Source of the DNA: Flavobacteriaceae bacterium CP2B
GTDB lineage: Bacteria > Bacteroidota > Bacteroidia > Flavobacteriales > Flavobacteriaceae
Reading direction: 5' to 3'
Length of the DNA: 64,000 nt
NCBI GenBank assembly: GCA_001683825.1
Contig: LXTR01000019.1
Coordinates: 1-64,000 of the forward strand
Of this stretch, positions 52,933 to 60,619 are shown in pieces (within the stretch, counting starts at the first letter, position 1; each line of letters starts with the position of its first letter). Position numbers and translations under genes: made by a program. The notes under the pieces are model-generated. The model was not told where the DNA came from, searched no databases, and saw nothing but the letters and a program-made list of their open reading frames with translations.

Positions 52933-53586
52933 GTGAGAACCTTGTTATTGGCCATTGCCCTATTGATAAGCCTGGGAGCCCATGCCCAGAAAGATATATA
53001 CGAAAGCGACAAATTCGACCTGCTGAGTAAGAACCACAAGCTGCTCGCCATTATCCCCTTTTTTACCTATCTGGACCTTGAAGAAAGTGTCGCCAGGCCA
53101 GAGCTGAAAAAACTTGAAGAAAAAGAAGGGCATGCCGTGCAGGAGGCCCTGGAAACCTATTTTGGGAGGGGCCGGAAGCGCAAGAAGTTCACGGTAGACT
53201 TCCAGAACACCGACAACACGAATGCCATCCTTGCCCAAAACAACATCACCTACGAGAATATAGACACCTATACCATCAGGGAGCTTAGCAAGTATTTGGG
53301 GGTAGATGGGATTATTAGCGGCAACCTGGACCTCAATATCCTGCTTTCGGAAGGAGTGCCCTCGGAATTCAGTTTTATGGATTATATCCTGGGTGACGCC
53401 AATTACGGGAGTATCGGCATTAAAATCAGTGACGGGGATACGGGAAAACTCCTATGGAAATACGAACAGGAAATCACCAAAAAATCAGGACGGAATACAA
53501 CGGACCTGATTGACAAGATGATGAAAAAGGCCACCCGCAAGTTTCCCTATGACAAAGAAAGGTTGAAAGACCGCCGACAGCCCTAG
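52933..53586 (+). CDS. Secreted protein of unknown function
   Basis: A 217-residue protein with a GTG start and signal peptide (~1-18, LLLAIALLISLGAHAQ). The mature part is mixed alpha/beta; the stretch YLGVDGIISGNLDLNI followed by IKISDGDTGKLLWKYEQEI resembles the strand-helix pattern of CsgG- or LpoB-like periplasmic proteins, but the match is weak. No catalytic motif is seen. It lies 66 bp after the TonB-dependent receptor in the same direction. Its last 4 bases overlap the convergent cysteine desulfurase gene. Confidence 0.65.
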   Translation: MRTLLLAIALLISLGAHAQKDIYESDKFDLLSKNHKLLAIIPFFTYLDLEESVARPELKKLEEKEGHAVQEALETYFGRGRKRKKFTVDFQNTDNTNAILAQNNITYENIDTYTIRELSKYLGVDGIISGNLDLNILLSEGVPSEFSFMDYILGDANYGSIGIKISDGDTGKLLWKYEQEITKKSGRNTTDLIDKMMKKATRKFPYDKERLKDRRQP

Positions 53587-54731
53587 TGCTCCTGGAACTC
53601 CTGTAAAACGCTAATCACGTAATCCATTTCTTGCCGGGTATTGTATCGGGAAAACGAAAACCTCAGGGAAGGTTTCCTCAAATCATCCTCGGATAGGATT
53701 TCATGCAATACATGAGACCCCTCATTGCTACCCGATTGGCATGCGCTCCCTTTAGAACAGGCAATACCTTTGAGGTCTAAATGGAACAACAGCATCATGG
53801 CCTTGTCCTCGCTGTAGGGCAGGCAAACATTGACCAGGGTGTAGGTGCTTTTTTGCAGGCTGGCAGAATGGCCGTTAAATTTCACCCCTGGCAGGGTTTC
53901 CTTTAGCCGGTTGACAAAATATTCCTTGAGCCCACTGATATAGGCCTTTTCCTCATCGAGCTTCTCATAGGCGGCTACCATGGCCGCTTCCAGGCCAACA
54001 ATATTATGGAAGGCTTCAGTACCGGCCCGGGCGCCCCGTTCCTGGGAACCCCCGAAAATAAGGGGTTTCAGGCCGGAATTCCTTTTGATATAGGCAAATC
54101 CAACGCCTTTTGGCCCATGAAATTTATGGGCGGCGGCGGTAAGGAAATCGGCTCCTGTTTTCGCAACATCCCATGGAAAATGCCCTATAGACTGTACCGT
54201 ATCTGAATGAAACAGGGCTCCATACTGCTGGCAAAGGGCGGCAATAGCCTCCAGGTCCAGGATGTTTCCGATCTCGTTGTTGATATGCATAAGGCTGACA
54301 AGCTTTTTGGAATCGTCCCTTTCCAGCAGGGACTCCAAATGTGTCAGATCAGGGTTGCCAAAGGGGTCGAGCTCCACAAACAGCACCCTGGTGGCATATT
54401 CGTCGGCTAATTCCCCGGCGGTATGGAGTACGGCATGATGTTCTATCCGCGAAGTGATGATGGTCTTTACGCCAAGATCGCGTACGGCACTCCGCAAAAT
54501 CATATTATCGGCTTCGGTACCGCCGGAGGTAAAGACAATCTCGGAGGGTTTGGCATTGAGGTACCGGGCCACTGTTTTTCTCGCCTGTTCTATGGCCGTC
54601 TTTGCACTTCGCCCATAGCTGTGGGTAGAAGAAGGGTTTCCGTAGCAGTCGCTCAGGGCTTCGTGCATTTTGGCTATGACCTCTTCCCGAACCTGGGTGG
54701 TGGCGGCGTTATCGAGATATACGCGTTTCAT
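53583..54731 (-). CDS. Cysteine desulfurase (NifS/IscS-type)
   Basis: A 382-residue PLP-dependent enzyme taking sulfur from cysteine to form a persulfide for Fe-S clusters or tRNA thiolation. Family marks: YLDNAATTQVREEV at the N-terminus, TSGGTEADNM, the PLP lysine in AAAHKFHGPKG (~residues 200-210), and the persulfide cysteine in GSACQSGS on a long mobile loop (IscS-like group I). It is not beside isc or suf genes, so its sulfur acceptor is unknown. A complete promoter (TTG-N23-TAATTTTG) stands 28 bases upstream. Confidence 0.92.
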   Translation of the reverse strand: MKRVYLDNAATTQVREEVIAKMHEALSDCYGNPSSTHSYGRSAKTAIEQARKTVARYLNAKPSEIVFTSGGTEADNMILRSAVRDLGVKTIITSRIEHHAVLHTAGELADEYATRVLFVELDPFGNPDLTHLESLLERDDSKKLVSLMHINNEIGNILDLEAIAALCQQYGALFHSDTVQSIGHFPWDVAKTGADFLTAAAHKFHGPKGVGFAYIKRNSGLKPLIFGGSQERGARAGTEAFHNIVGLEAAMVAAYEKLDEEKAYISGLKEYFVNRLKETLPGVKFNGHSASLQKSTYTLVNVCLPYSEDKAMMLLFHLDLKGIACSKGSACQSGSNEGSHVLHEILSEDDLRKPSLRFSFSRYNTRQEMDYVISVLQEFQEH

Positions 54732-54759
54732 GGGTTTTGGATACTTGATTCTCTGGGCC

Positions 54760-54793
54760 CAAAATTAACCGAATTTCCTTTAAAAACAGCCAA
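54760..54793 (-). promoter_or_regulatory. Cysteine desulfurase promoter: TTG-N23-TAATTTTG
   Basis: On the minus strand TTG (54793-54791), 23 bases and TAATTTTG (54767-54760) match the consensus; the -7 box ends 28 bases before the ATG at 54731. Confidence 0.5.
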
Positions 54794-54833
54794 AAAGGCA
54801 TTAAAGGTCTAGGAAAATCGGATTGGTTTAAGG

Positions 54834-54841
54834 TATCTTTG
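54834..54841 (+). promoter_or_regulatory. Candidate -7 box TATCTTTG for the lipoprotein gene
   Basis: A perfect TAnnTTTG match with only 4 bases before the ATG at 54846, so the transcript would start at or next to the start codon. Confidence 0.5.
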
Positions 54842-54845
54842 GCCT

Positions 54846-55352
54846 ATGAGACAAATCCTGCTGATCCTGTTTATGGTCCTGTTCGCGGCATGCAGTGATG
54901 GGGACCTGCAAATAGAGACGATTGACTTTGACGAGGTCGCGGTACAATTCTGCGATTCAGAGGCTACTACGGATACCCAAATCTTTTTTAAGATCAATGG
55001 CGATGAGGCCCTCATCCTGGAACTCCAGAGCGGCCTTCTAAAAAATGAAGCCCCGGACGGTGTCATCAGCAGTGCCGTGCCCGGGAAATCCCAGATCACC
55101 TACCGTATTTTCTCGGATGATGTCACCAAGAGTTATTTCTGCAGTGACATCCCGCCCAGCAGCCCGCTGGTCATTCAGGAAATAACCGCTACAGATGGGG
55201 CAGTGCTCATCACCACCGTCCAAAGCGCCACAGACAGCACAGCCTACGAACACACTATTGAACTCAGCGGTATCAGCCTGGTGAACGACCAGGGAGAACG
55301 GATCACCGACCTGTCCATCAACGAATTCGGGACCATCACCACCAGCGAGTAA
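54846..55352 (+). CDS. Predicted lipoprotein of unknown function
   Basis: A 168-residue lipoprotein: signal peptide with lipobox MVLFAAC (C16). The acidic mature part is predicted mostly beta, with two further Cys residues (QFCDSE and SYFCSD) that may form a disulfide. A strand-rich C-terminal segment (YEHTIELSGISLVNDQGERI) follows. No family is recognised. It is a single-gene unit with a promoter box 4 bases upstream and is convergent with the Smr gene, whose stop codon is 4 bases away. Confidence 0.7.
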   Translation: MRQILLILFMVLFAACSDGDLQIETIDFDEVAVQFCDSEATTDTQIFFKINGDEALILELQSGLLKNEAPDGVISSAVPGKSQITYRIFSDDVTKSYFCSDIPPSSPLVIQEITATDGAVLITTVQSATDSTAYEHTIELSGISLVNDQGERITDLSINEFGTITTSE

Positions 55353-55356
55353 ATCG

Positions 55357-55908
55357 CTAGGGGTTTTGGAGGATGTAGACCTCGGTGGCCCCTAGTCCGT
55401 ATTTCTGATAATCGGCATCGTAAAATCGTACGTTCTCGTACCTGCCAAACAGGTAGGCCAGTTCCTCCTTCAGAATCCCTTCCCCCACCCCATGGATAAA
55501 GACTACTTTCTGTATGCGCTTTTGCATGGCAAATTCCAGCTGCCTTTTGGCCGTATCCAACTGCAGGTTGAGGATGTCGTATTTGGTCATGCCCCGGGTG
55601 CCGGGCACCAATTGATGGATGTGGAGGTCGACCTCCATTTTTGGGGCGTTGCGTTCTTTGCGTTTGGGGACTGTCCTTTTCTTTGAAGCCGCCTTTTCTT
55701 CCGCGGTCCGGGCCCTGGCCGCTTCAGCGGGGGTGACACTGAGTCGTTCCTGCCCGGAAAGGCGCAGGAGTTCGGAGGCCTTATAGCGGAGATGAAAACC
55801 GTCCCGGCTCTCTATGGTTATCCAGTCGCCCTCCAGGGCCACTACCACCCCTTTGGTAGTATCGTCCACCGCCTCGACCTTATCTCCTATGTGGAATCCG
55901 GCTGCCAT
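55357..55908 (-). CDS. Smr-domain (MutS2-like C-terminal) protein
   Basis: A 183-residue protein with an N-terminal small beta-barrel (~1-55; FHIGDKVEAVDDTTKGVVVALEG, SH3/KOW-like, as in DUF2027 proteins), a basic linker (~60-95, many Lys/Arg/Ala) and a C-terminal Smr domain (~95-180). The Smr motifs are VDLHIHQL and IHGVGEGILKEEL. Smr domains nick DNA or RNA, including mRNA on collided ribosomes. There is no MutS ATPase part, so it is a stand-alone Smr protein and its target is unknown. It directly follows a 65-aa membrane protein gene with no gap. Confidence 0.85.
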   Translation of the reverse strand: MAAGFHIGDKVEAVDDTTKGVVVALEGDWITIESRDGFHLRYKASELLRLSGQERLSVTPAEAARARTAEEKAASKKRTVPKRKERNAPKMEVDLHIHQLVPGTRGMTKYDILNLQLDTAKRQLEFAMQKRIQKVVFIHGVGEGILKEELAYLFGRYENVRFYDADYQKYGLGATEVYILQNP

Positions 55909-56106
55909 TTATTCCGCGGGGCCTCCCTCTTCGCCTTCCTTATTGCCGGAATTGACCCAGGTCCTGGAAGCACTATAGACGCCAAACATTAAAAGGACGA
56001 TCCCCAGGCTAAATGCGTACTCTTTACGCAGGAGGCTATCACCGCTCGCCATCAGGGCAGCACCCAACAATATCAGGAGAAAATAAAAGGTGTGTTTTGT
56101 TTTCAT
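55909..56106 (-). CDS. Small two-span membrane protein
   Basis: A 65-residue protein with two hydrophobic segments (FYFLLILLGAALMASGDSLL and SLGIVLLMFGVYSASRTW) and an acidic Gly-rich C-terminus (KEGEEGGPAE). I start at ATG 56106, 4 bases after a perfect promoter box on this strand; a longer in-frame extension would run through the promoter. Its stop codon abuts the Smr ATG, so both are one unit. No known function. Confidence 0.68.
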   Translation of the reverse strand: MKTKHTFYFLLILLGAALMASGDSLLRKEYAFSLGIVLLMFGVYSASRTWVNSGNKEGEEGGPAE

Positions 56107-56110
56107 TACC

Positions 56111-56118
56111 CAAAAATA
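56111..56118 (-). promoter_or_regulatory. Candidate -7 box TATTTTTG for the 65-aa/Smr unit
   Basis: Minus-strand TATTTTTG, a perfect match 4 bases before the ATG at 56106. An 11-base dyad TCGG-tta-CCGA (56129-56139) lies just upstream, between the divergent promoters. Confidence 0.5.
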
Positions 56119-56150
56119 ATAGTATTTTTCGGTTACCGAACGCAGATGGA

Positions 56151-56456
56151 ATGAATTCCGGAACCAACCCACTTGCCGCCTCTTTGGAGAATTATATGTT
56201 GCCGTGCCTGAACAAGGAGTTTTTGGGGGTGGAATGCCCGGGCTGTGGATTGCAGCGCTCAGTGGCACTGCTATTTCAGGGAGAGTTTGCCCAGGCCTTT
56301 GTCATGTATCCCGCGATCTATACCCTGCTGCTGCTTTTTGGGTTCCTGATCGCAGACCAGTTTTTCACTTTCCGCCATGCCAACAAGATCAGTATCGGGC
56401 TGATGGCGACCACCGTGTTCTTGATTCTGACCAACTTTCTCCTGAAATTCTTCTAA
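56151..56456 (+). CDS. DUF2752 membrane protein
   Basis: A 101-residue protein with the DUF2752 signature CPGCGLQRSVALLFQGEFAQA (Cys pair at ~29-32), then two hydrophobic segments (IYTLLLLFGFLIAD and IGLMATTVFLILTNFLL). The CPxCG pair may bind metal or form a disulfide. Function unknown. I start at ATG 56151; an overlapping ATG at 56146 leads to an immediate stop. TATTTTTC at 56123 is a one-mismatch promoter box. It is followed 10 bp later by a CCC-motif gene, a pairing common in Bacteroidota. Confidence 0.82.
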   Translation: MNSGTNPLAASLENYMLPCLNKEFLGVECPGCGLQRSVALLFQGEFAQAFVMYPAIYTLLLLFGFLIADQFFTFRHANKISIGLMATTVFLILTNFLLKFF

Positions 56457-56466
56457 CCAAACAATT

Positions 56467-56799
56467 ATGGAACAACAAAAACTACCCAATGTAACCATTG
56501 CCATTGTCCTGGCCATTTTCTCGTTCATTTGTTGCTGTTTTGGAGGGATCCCCGGGGCTATCCTGGCGGGTATTTCCTTTTTCCTTGTCCGGAAAGACGA
56601 ACAGCGGTACTTTGAAAACCCGGAACAATACTCCAACTACAGCCAGCTGAAAACCGCCAAGGTCATCGCCATTATCGGCCTGGTGCTCGGAATCCTGTAT
56701 TTTATCTGGACCTACTACCAGATTTCCCAAATGGGCGGATGGGACATGTATATGGAAAAATCCAGGGAGATGATGGAACAATGGGGCATAGAGGAATAA
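56467..56799 (+). CDS. CCC-motif membrane protein, copy 1
   Basis: A 110-residue protein with a first hydrophobic segment containing three consecutive cysteines (FSFICCCFGGIPGAILAGIS), a cytoplasmic-looking loop with YFENPEQYSNYSQLKTAK, and a second span (VIAIIGLVLGILYFIWTYY), then an amphipathic acidic tail. This is the CCC-motif family of Bacteroidota, related to DUF4190. Its function is unknown. A shorter paralogue follows 23 bp downstream. Confidence 0.8.
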   Translation: MEQQKLPNVTIAIVLAIFSFICCCFGGIPGAILAGISFFLVRKDEQRYFENPEQYSNYSQLKTAKVIAIIGLVLGILYFIWTYYQISQMGGWDMYMEKSREMMEQWGIEE

Positions 56800-56822
56800 C
56801 CAACAAAGCAATTGAATAACCT

Positions 56823-57131
56823 ATGAGCCAACAACCCTTACCCGGTGCCAGTACGGTACTCACCATGGGCATCCTGTCTATTGTGGGTGCCCTGGTCTGC
56901 TGCGGGCCCTTTGCCGCAATTTTCAGCATCATCGGACTGACCAAGGCCAAGAGCGTCAAACGCATCTACGAGGACAACCCGGGCATGTATTCGGGCTACG
57001 AGAGTGTCAATACCGGTCGTATCCTCTCCTACGTCGGACTGGCACTTTCCCTGCTGATGCTGATTGTCGTGATCGCCTATTTTGGTTTTATCGTGGCGAT
57101 GATCGGCGCGTCGGGAGAGTTCGATTTTTAA
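56823..57131 (+). CDS. CCC-motif membrane protein, copy 2
   Basis: A 102-residue paralogue of the preceding gene: first span ILSIVGALVCCGPFAAIFSIIGL with two instead of three adjacent cysteines, the loop RIYEDNPGMYSGYESVNTGR (same NP-x-x-Y-S-x-Y pattern as copy 1), and a second span (LSYVGLALSLLMLIVVIAYFGF). Two-span topology is the same. It ends the rightward unit and is followed by a perfect 13-bp stem shared with the convergent recQ. Confidence 0.8.
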   Translation: MSQQPLPGASTVLTMGILSIVGALVCCGPFAAIFSIIGLTKAKSVKRIYEDNPGMYSGYESVNTGRILSYVGLALSLLMLIVVIAYFGFIVAMIGASGEFDF

Positions 57132-57146
57132 CCTCCGCCTCAAACC

Positions 57147-57177
57147 AACGCCGCCCGTTCATGTAACGGGCGGCGTT
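57147..57177. terminator. Bidirectional stem-loop between CCC-motif gene and recQ
   Basis: AACGCCGCCCGTT and AACGGGCGGCGTT form a perfect 13-bp stem with a 5-base loop exactly between the two convergent genes. Downstream bases are T-rich on the plus strand (GTTGTATTATG), so it probably stops both transcripts. Confidence 0.82.
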
Positions 57178-57211
57178 GTTGTATTATGTGGGTTGCGGGA
57201 AAACCGCTGTA

Positions 57212-59413
57212 TCAATTGGCCACCTCACTCATGAATTTGAGCCGGTAGAGGCGAAGTTCCTCGTCTTCGTATTCCCCCTCAAATTCCTTTAGGGCCTCCT
57301 CTATATCATCGGTTTCAGCTTCCAGGAAGTATTCGTGTATTTCCTCCTGTTGGTCTTCATCCAAAATCTCATCAATCCAGTACCCCAGGTTGAGTTTGGT
57401 CCCGCTAAAGACTATTTGTTCCATTTCCTTTACCAACTCGGGCAGTTCCAGGCCTTTGGAAGAAGCGATATCGTCCAGGGGCAGTTTGCGGTCTACGTTC
57501 TGTATAATGTATAACTTCAACCCGGAATTGGCCCCGGTGCTTTTGACCACCAGGTCATCGGGGCGCACCACATCGTTTTCCTGCACGTATTTCTCAATAA
57601 GTTGCAGAAAGGGTTTCCCGTACTTACGGGCCTTGCCTTCGCCTACCCCGTGGATGTTCACCAGTTCATCCATGTTAATGGGGTATTTTAGGGCCATATC
57701 CTCCAGGGAAGGATCCTGGAAGATGACAAAGGGCGGGATATCCTGCTTTTGGGCTTCTTTCTTGCGGAGTTCCTTCAACAGCCGGAGCAAATTTTCATCG
57801 GCCACGGCCGCCGTACCTTTCCTGGAACTGATAATGGCGTTGTCAGTCTCCTGGTTGTAGATATGGTCTTTGGTCATCATAAAAGACCCGGGGGCCTTTA
57901 AGAAGTCTTCCCCGGCCTTGGTGATGTGCAGGATCCCGTATTGTTCGATTTCCTTTTTCAGCAGGCCGGCGACCAGCACCTGTCGGATGAGGGCCATCCA
58001 GTAGTGCTTGTCCTTTTCGGCACCAATGCCGAATATGGATTTTTCATTGGTTTTGTGGGAGGCGATGAGGGCGTTGGTACGCCCGGTAAGGGTCTTTACA
58101 ACTTCCCTGGCCTTGAACTTTTCATGGGTTTGGATCACCACCTGGAGCAGGCGCGCCACATCTTCCGAGGCTTCCTGTTTTTCTTTGGGGTTCCGGGCGT
58201 TGTCATCCATATCGGCCCCTTCCCCGTTTACTTCATCAAATTGCTCCCCGAAGTAATGCAGGATGAATTTGCGGCGCGACATGGAGGTTTCGGCATAGGC
58301 CACAATCTCCTGCAAAAGGGCGTTCCCTATTTCCTGTTCAGCCACCGGTTTCCCCGACATGAACTTTTCCAGTTTCTCAATATCCTTGTAGGAATAAAAG
58401 GCCAGGCAGTGCCCTTCGCCCCCATCCCTTCCGGCGCGCCCGGTTTCCTGGTAATAGCTCTCGATGCTTTTGGGGATATCGTGATGGATCACGTAGCGGA
58501 CATCGGGTTTGTCGATCCCCATCCCGAAGGCGATGGTGGCAACGACCACGTCTACTTCTTCCATCAGGAACATATCCTGGTACCTGGACCTTGTTTTGGC
58601 GTCAAAGCCAGCGTGGTAGGGAACAGCACTCACACCGTTTACCTGCAGCACCTGTGCCAGCTCCTCGACCCGTTTCCGGCTCAGGCAATAGATAATACCC
58701 GACTTCCCGGCATTTTTCTTGACGAAACGGATGATATCGGCATCCACGTCTTTGGTCTTGGGCCGTACCTCGTAAAAAAGGTTGGGCCGGTTGAAGGAGG
58801 CCTTGAATACCTTGGCATCGGGGATCCCCAGGTTCTTGATGATATCTTCCTGGACCTTGGGGGTCGCGGTAGCGGTAAGGCCTACGATAGGGATGTCATC
58901 GCCCAGGCGGTTGATGATGGCCCTGAGGTTTCGGTATTCGGGCCGGAAATCGTGCCCCCATTCCGAAATACAATGGGCTTCATCGATGGCTACAAAAGAC
59001 AGGGGGACAGATTGAAGGAAGTCCACGTATTCATCCTTGGTAAGTGATTCCGGGGCTACATACAGCAGTTTGGTCACCCCTCCCTCGATATCCTTTTTCA
59101 CCTGTTTGATCTCGGTTTTCGTAAGGGACGAATTAAGGACATGCGCAATCCCCGCAGAGTCCGACACGCCGCGTATGGCATCCACCTGGTTTTTCATCAG
59201 GGCGATCAGGGGCGAAACCACGATGGCGGTACCTTCCTTGATCAATGCCGGGAGCTGGTAGCAGAGTGATTTTCCGCCCCCTGTCGGCATGATTACAAAG
59301 GTATGGTTCCCCTGTACGACATTTTTAATAACTTCTTCTTGAAGACCTTTAAACTTGGAAAAACCAAAATATTTTTTCAATGAGGCATGCAGATCAATCT
59401 CATTCAGAATCAT
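57212..59413 (-). CDS. recQ: ATP-dependent DNA helicase RecQ
   Basis: A 733-residue RecQ helicase for recombination and repair. Motifs: MPTGGGKSLCYQLPA (Walker A), IDEAHCISEWGHDFRPEYR (Walker B and aromatic loop), QETGRAGRDG (motif VI), winged helix, and a C-terminal HRDC domain. In the RQC region the helix MSRRKFILHYFGE is conserved but all four zinc cysteines of E. coli RecQ are missing (S in place of the first, NGEGADMDDN in place of the CxxCxxC cluster). I start at ATG 59413 because 733 aa is the usual flavobacterial length; GTG 59455 would add 14 residues. Confidence 0.93.
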   Translation of the reverse strand: MILNEIDLHASLKKYFGFSKFKGLQEEVIKNVVQGNHTFVIMPTGGGKSLCYQLPALIKEGTAIVVSPLIALMKNQVDAIRGVSDSAGIAHVLNSSLTKTEIKQVKKDIEGGVTKLLYVAPESLTKDEYVDFLQSVPLSFVAIDEAHCISEWGHDFRPEYRNLRAIINRLGDDIPIVGLTATATPKVQEDIIKNLGIPDAKVFKASFNRPNLFYEVRPKTKDVDADIIRFVKKNAGKSGIIYCLSRKRVEELAQVLQVNGVSAVPYHAGFDAKTRSRYQDMFLMEEVDVVVATIAFGMGIDKPDVRYVIHHDIPKSIESYYQETGRAGRDGGEGHCLAFYSYKDIEKLEKFMSGKPVAEQEIGNALLQEIVAYAETSMSRRKFILHYFGEQFDEVNGEGADMDDNARNPKEKQEASEDVARLLQVVIQTHEKFKAREVVKTLTGRTNALIASHKTNEKSIFGIGAEKDKHYWMALIRQVLVAGLLKKEIEQYGILHITKAGEDFLKAPGSFMMTKDHIYNQETDNAIISSRKGTAAVADENLLRLLKELRKKEAQKQDIPPFVIFQDPSLEDMALKYPINMDELVNIHGVGEGKARKYGKPFLQLIEKYVQENDVVRPDDLVVKSTGANSGLKLYIIQNVDRKLPLDDIASSKGLELPELVKEMEQIVFSGTKLNLGYWIDEILDEDQQEEIHEYFLEAETDDIEEALKEFEGEYEDEELRLYRLKFMSEVAN

Positions 59414-59542
59414 GCTTTCTTTTTTTATAGCCACCGTCGATGATTTACTGTTCACTTGCAGTCCATTAAGAGAGGAACATATATCTAGCCATAGGGTTAA
59501 CGTGGCAGATGATTTAGTAGTATTTTAAAATCCCCTATAAAA

Positions 59543-59560
59543 TAAGTTTGTGTACTTTTG
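59543..59560 (+). promoter_or_regulatory. Two candidate -7 boxes for kpsF (TAAGTTTG and TACTTTTG)
   Basis: TAAGTTTG (59543-59550) and TACTTTTG (59553-59560) are both perfect TAnnTTTG matches spaced 10 bases apart. The second would start transcription a few bases before the stem-loop at 59572. Confidence 0.55.
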
Positions 59561-59571
59561 TTTCCTAAATA

Positions 59572-59611
59572 TTAAATATAAGACAATCTTTTAGATTGCC
59601 TTTATATTTAA
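59572..59611 (+). promoter_or_regulatory. Leader stem-loop upstream of kpsF
   Basis: TTAAATATAA (59572-59581) pairs perfectly with TTATATTTAA (59602-59611). Inside, CAATCT (59584-59589) pairs with AGATTG (59593-59598) around a TTT loop, separated from the outer stem by a GA/CCT internal loop. The structure ends 9 bases before the GTG start codon and begins just after the predicted transcription start, so it occupies nearly the whole leader. It lacks a T-tract and lies between divergent genes, so it is not a terminator. It may stabilise the mRNA or control translation. Confidence 0.6.
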
Positions 59612-59620
59612 GGATATTTT

Positions 59621-60619
59621 GTGATAGCCAAAAACCTTAATTTCAGCAGCACCTTGAGCAACGGAAAAGCTATACTTAACATAGCAAAAAAGACCATAGA
59701 AACCGAAGCCGAAGCTATCCAGAACCTCTCTTTACTCCTGGATGCATCCTTTGCCGAAGCCGTAGAATACATTTTGCATTCCGAAGGACGCGTCATCGTT
59801 TCGGGCATCGGCAAAAGTGCCATTATCGCTTCCAAGATCGTAGCGACATTGAACTCTACGGGCACCCCCGCTATCTTCATGCACGCGGCCGACGCCATTC
59901 ACGGCGATATGGGCATTATCCAGAAAAACGATGTCGTGATCCTTATTTCCAAAAGCGGGAATACGCCCGAGATAAAAATGCTGGCCCCATTGGTCAGGCA
60001 GGGCGGCAATAAACTGATCGGGATGACCGGCAGCCCGGATTCATTCCTGGGGCGGCAGGCCGACTTCATACTGAACACCTTTGTTGAAAAGGAAGCCTGC
60101 CCCAACAACCTGGCCCCTACCACCAGTACGACGGCCCAGCTGGTCCTGGGCGATGCCCTTGCCATCTGCTTGTTGGAACTCAGGGGCTTTAGCAGCAAGG
60201 ATTTCGCCAAATACCACCCCGGGGGCACCCTGGGCAAAAAATTGTACCTCCGCGTATCGGATATCGCCCAGGCGAACCAAAAGCCGCAGGTAGACGTCAA
60301 TGCCGATGTGAAGCAGGTGATCATCGAGATCTCCGAAAAAATGCTCGGGGCGACAGCCGTGATGGAAAACGACCGGATTATGGGGATCGTAACCGATGGG
60401 GACATACGGCGCATGCTCAATAAATACGAAAATATCAACGGACTGAAAGCCAGGGACATCATGACCCCCAACCCCAAAACCATAGAAACAGACGTTTTGG
60501 CCATCAAAGCCCTCAAAGACATGCAGGACAAGGGCATTTCCCAACTCCTGGCCGTGGAGGGCGATACCTATATGGGCGTGGTCCATTTACATAACCTAAT
60601 AAACGAGGGAATTCTCTGA
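59621..60619 (+). CDS. kpsF: KpsF/GutQ-type sugar-phosphate isomerase (arabinose-5-phosphate isomerase)
   Basis: A 332-residue enzyme with an N-terminal SIS domain (~45-190; GIGKSAIIASKIVATLNSTGTPAIF and LISKSGNTPEI) and a C-terminal CBS pair (~210-332). It should convert ribulose-5-phosphate to arabinose-5-phosphate for KDO and LPS synthesis. The start is GTG 59621; no ATG lies near the conserved N-terminus. The leader carries two promoter boxes and a long stem-loop ending 9 bases before the GTG. The stop and the tatC start overlap by one base (TGATG). Confidence 0.9.
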   Translation: MIAKNLNFSSTLSNGKAILNIAKKTIETEAEAIQNLSLLLDASFAEAVEYILHSEGRVIVSGIGKSAIIASKIVATLNSTGTPAIFMHAADAIHGDMGIIQKNDVVILISKSGNTPEIKMLAPLVRQGGNKLIGMTGSPDSFLGRQADFILNTFVEKEACPNNLAPTTSTTAQLVLGDALAICLLELRGFSSKDFAKYHPGGTLGKKLYLRVSDIAQANQKPQVDVNADVKQVIIEISEKMLGATAVMENDRIMGIVTDGDIRRMLNKYENINGLKARDIMTPNPKTIETDVLAIKALKDMQDKGISQLLAVEGDTYMGVVHLHNLINEGIL

